Source: Shouchella miscanthi (GTDB taxonomy: Bacteria; Bacillota; Bacilli; Bacillales; Bacillaceae_D). From it: a DNA stretch of 64,000 nucleotides. Under the pieces are notes generated by a model that had not been told where the DNA came from, made no database searches, and was given only the letters and a program-made list of their open reading frames with translations. Shown one piece after another: positions 61,606-64,000 of this stretch. The stretch's first letter is position 1; each line of letters begins with the position of its first letter. The translations under genes and the position numbers were made by a program. The DNA lies in contig NZ_CP042163.1 of NCBI RefSeq assembly GCF_007725405.1, positions 3,844,001-3,908,000 on the forward strand. The letters are read 5' to 3'.

Positions 61606-63351
61606 TTACGCTTTATCATTAAGTGCTTTTATTTTTTCCACTTTCAGTTTTGGCTTTCGATTTTCATCAAGCAACCCGTTTACTTCTTGCTGAACATCGG
61701 TAATTTGGGTGTAACAATAACCACTTACATAAGGTAAGGCTTTAATGGCATCTGTTATACTCTCATAGCGAGCTAAAAAGTCTTTTTCAGACTTCACTTG
61801 ATTTCCATATCCCCAGCCATCTTCTGTTGTAAAAGCAATGCCACCATATTCACTGATGATGACCGGTTGCCCTTTGTATTGATAGCCTTCTGCAAATGCA
61901 TACTTATCGTTGTTATGAGGATACGCGTTTCCTAAAACTGCGTTCTGATCTTCATAGCGCTGGACTAAACGATCTGCAAATTCTTCATAGTCGTGAAGCG
62001 TAATAATGTCAGATACCGTATGCTCCCAGCCATCATTGACAATGACCGGTCTCGTCGCATCGATTGCTTTTGTTCCATAGTAAATACTTTCAGTGAATGC
62101 TTGCTGTTGAGTATTCGTAAAGATTTGCCCTACACCCCATGACTCATTAAACGGAACCCACGTCACAATAGATGGATAATGGGCGAGTTGCTCGACAACA
62201 TCCAACCATTCTTCAGTAAACGCTTTCACAGCTTTCCTTGAATAAGAATAAGAGGATGGCATTTCTGCCCATACAAGCAACCCTTTCTGGTCGCACAGAG
62301 CATAGAATCGTTCATCTTCAATCTTTTGATGTTTACGAATTCCGTTGAATCCTAATGCTTTAATCGCATCAATGTCTTCTTCAAGGGCTTCAAAAGAAGG
62401 GGGTGTCAAATGACTATCTTTCCAATAACCTTGATCGAGAATGAGCTTTTGGTAAATGGGACGATTATTTAACAAAACGCGTCCATTTTTAATTGAAATT
62501 TTTCGAAGACCAAAATAAGATTGCACTCGGTCAACCTCTTGTCCATCTTTTCGAACGACAAAGGCCACTTCATATAAATTTGGTTGCTCTGGTGACCAGA
62601 CGGCTACACGCCATTCATGAATCGCTGACGCTAAATCGACTTTAAAGAGAGTCTCTTCTCGTTCGGGTGTCAATGAAAACCGTCTTACTTCATACCCTTT
62701 AAACGTAATGATCGTTTCAATTTCAACTCCAGTGACGCCGCCACGAAGGTCGTACGCAAAGCTCACCGTTTGTTCATCTAAATCTGGCTGAATATCCACT
62801 TTGTTCAAGTGTTGCTTGCTCACATATTCAACCCATACAGATTGCCAAATGCCTGTTGTTTGGACATACCAACAGCCAAAATTTTCTCCAATCCAGCGCT
62901 GCTTCCCTCTTGGTTGGTCCATGCTCATGCTATCTTCTACCCGCACGGTTATCTGTTGTGTTTGTGCTTCTACTAGATACGGAGTCATGTCAAACGAAAA
63001 CGATGTGTAGCCACCTTCATGTTCTCCAGCAAAGCATCCATTTATCCAAACGGTTGTTTTGTAATCGCTTGCTTGGAAATGAAGAAGAACCTGTTTCTTC
63101 TGGTTCTCTTTGGCAATCGTTATATGGCGCTCATACCAAACAACTGGATGAAACTGTTCGTCTTGAATTCCACTTTGTTTTGTTTCATACGTAAAAGGAA
63201 CAGCAATCGTTTGATTTAGTTTATCTCCTTGAAACCACCGTTGCTTAAGACCTACATTTTCATCGTCAAAGCCAAATGCCCATTGGCCATTCAGCAGCTC
63301 CCAGCCTTGCCTAACAAATTTCGGTCGAGGACAATCCACTATCGCTTTCAT
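61606..63351 (-). CDS. GH2 beta-glycosidase
   Basis: A 581-residue cytoplasmic glycoside hydrolase family 2 enzyme: sugar-binding domain (1-165), immunoglobulin-like domain (165-275), TIM barrel (275-575). Acid/base Glu in TWVPFNESWGVGQI, nucleophile Glu in VIISEYGGIAF, and NGIRKHQK near the start of the barrel. Members include beta-galactosidase, beta-glucuronidase and beta-mannosidase; the short length without C-terminal domains is typical of the smaller group. No transporter alongside. ATG after GGGAG. Confidence 0.9.
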   Translation of the reverse strand: MKAIVDCPRPKFVRQGWELLNGQWAFGFDDENVGLKQRWFQGDKLNQTIAVPFTYETKQSGIQDEQFHPVVWYERHITIAKENQKKQVLLHFQASDYKTTVWINGCFAGEHEGGYTSFSFDMTPYLVEAQTQQITVRVEDSMSMDQPRGKQRWIGENFGCWYVQTTGIWQSVWVEYVSKQHLNKVDIQPDLDEQTVSFAYDLRGGVTGVEIETIITFKGYEVRRFSLTPEREETLFKVDLASAIHEWRVAVWSPEQPNLYEVAFVVRKDGQEVDRVQSYFGLRKISIKNGRVLLNNRPIYQKLILDQGYWKDSHLTPPSFEALEEDIDAIKALGFNGIRKHQKIEDERFYALCDQKGLLVWAEMPSSYSYSRKAVKAFTEEWLDVVEQLAHYPSIVTWVPFNESWGVGQIFTNTQQQAFTESIYYGTKAIDATRPVIVNDGWEHTVSDIITLHDYEEFADRLVQRYEDQNAVLGNAYPHNNDKYAFAEGYQYKGQPVIISEYGGIAFTTEDGWGYGNQVKSEKDFLARYESITDAIKALPYVSGYCYTQITDVQQEVNGLLDENRKPKLKVEKIKALNDKA

Positions 63352-63492
63352 CTACTCAGCTCCCTTTTGTTGACATACCCTCCATCAATCAGATACGTTT
63401 TTCTCATCAAAGATTGTTTTAAAGGAAGTATGAGCAGTTTTTGCGCAATTGTCAAACTATTATTAATGAAAACGAACGGGGGAATGCTTAGA

Positions 63493-64000
63493 ATGAACAT
63501 TCATTTTGATATACCTACTTATAAAGCGAGTCTAAAAGAAATTCATGTAAAAAGCGACGAAGCAACAATTGGCACATTTCGTCGATTTACAAAAAGCGAT
63601 TTAAAGAAAACATTCGGACGTCACCTTTCTTCAACATTTGTTTCAAATCTAATGATCCAATCATCTAATTCTCAATTTCAATTTAGACTGAACAACCAAA
63701 TCCGGGCATTTCTCTCCAATGCATCATGGACGATTAAAGAGCAGGGAATGACAATTGGAGAGATACGTGAACAACCTGTGGGGAGAACGTTAATTGTAAC
63801 CACTGAACAAGGGAATGTAGAAGTGAAGTCTACGCTTATAGCATTAAGGGAGATTGAAGTGAATCTGCTCTCAGAAAAACCGGTAGCAATCGCTAGAGGA
63901 AAAAGAAATGGAAGCATTCAAAACCCAACGTTTGATCTAACGCTACAGCCCCATTCATTGACGTTTCCTCCTGTGTTTTTTGCCGCTCTTTGTTTTTTGC
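63493..64000 (+). CDS. Partial gene, possible LURP-one/tubby-like protein
   Basis: ATG 63493 follows GGGGG at 10 nt; 169 residues are visible and the gene leaves the window. Repeated strand-turn patterns (ATIGTFRRFTKSDLK, MTIGEIREQ, PVAIARGKRNGS) suggest a beta-barrel of the tubby C-terminal/LURP-one sort found in Bacillus YxjI. The visible end is hydrophobic, perhaps a membrane segment. Assignment tentative. Confidence 0.55.
   Translation, partial: MNIHFDIPTYKASLKEIHVKSDEATIGTFRRFTKSDLKKTFGRHLSSTFVSNLMIQSSNSQFQFRLNNQIRAFLSNASWTIKEQGMTIGEIREQPVGRTLIVTTEQGNVEVKSTLIALREIEVNLLSEKPVAIARGKRNGSIQNPTFDLTLQPHSLTFPPVFFAALCFL

Noticed and set aside
1-64000. CRISPR arrays, rRNA, tRNA, riboswitches, prophage genes
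   Set aside because: None seen; repeated short elements found are operators or terminator stems.

Overview
The window reads as the chromosome of a low-to-mid GC Firmicute of the Bacillaceae, probably an alkaliphilic or salt-tolerant Bacillus relative. This rests on strong AAAGGAGG-type ribosome sites, frequent GTG/TTG starts, acidic secreted proteins, and family members typical of that group: BcrC, MdxEFG, YkvS (DUF2187), YdhK (DUF1541), YczE, RsbR-type stressosome proteins and a TarS-like wall teichoic acid glycosyltransferase. No rRNA, tRNA, CRISPR array, riboswitch or intact transposase was recognised.

Layout. 1-3.7 kb: cell-wall genes (partial TarS-like glycosyltransferase; secreted glucosaminidase). 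3.9-4.9 kb: DinB-like and Nudix pair. 5.0-7.8 kb: OmpR-type two-component system. 8.0-11.0 kb: TctABC tricarboxylate transporter. 11.1-14.7 kb: acyl-CoA ligase, TetR and SDR. 14.8-17.0 kb: CitA/CitB-type two-component system, plausibly the sensor for the Tct transporter. 17.2-24.3 kb: one sugar operon (ROK repressor, ABC binding protein, two permeases, two Gfo/Idh dehydrogenases, a sugar epimerase). 24.6-32.8 kb: mixed housekeeping and stress genes (BcrC, hydrolase, stressosome protein, AraC regulator, YdhK lipoprotein, catalase, GNAT, nucleotidyltransferase with a tiny ribbon-helix-helix gene upstream).

33.0-37.3 kb is a markedly AT-rich accessory island. It holds a decayed ZinT gene, a lipoprotein gene broken by two frameshifts and coupled to a small secreted metzincin, and then an apparent secreted toxin cassette. 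The cassette is a membrane-anchored subtilase without a propeptide, a SAR2788-like toxin whose C-terminal toxin domain is out of frame after an A7 run, and a small soluble protein placed as an immunity gene. It ends at a hairpin and a possible IS3-type end remnant. This is the most novel part of the window.

37.6-45.1 kb: SGNH hydrolase, BAAT-type thioesterase, MFS exporters, YkvS, ferritin, a MarR-yczE unit with a well-defined operator/promoter, and a TetR/MFS divergent pair with a palindromic operator. 45.4-51.1 kb: maltodextrin uptake (MdxEFG-like) with a lipoprotein GH13 amylase. 51.3-57.4 kb: an MFS exporter, then a TAXI-TRAP transporter operon with LacI regulator and a DHDPS/aldolase-family enzyme behind a tandem operator. 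57.7-64 kb: lipoprotein, HIT, ASCH, GNAT, OYE flavoenzyme, a membrane-anchored protein, a GH2 glycosidase and a partial gene at the edge.

Several genes appear to start at non-standard codons (ATT for the ROK regulator, possibly ATA for the subtilase). Frameshifts could be real decay, phase variation or assembly error; raw reads would decide.
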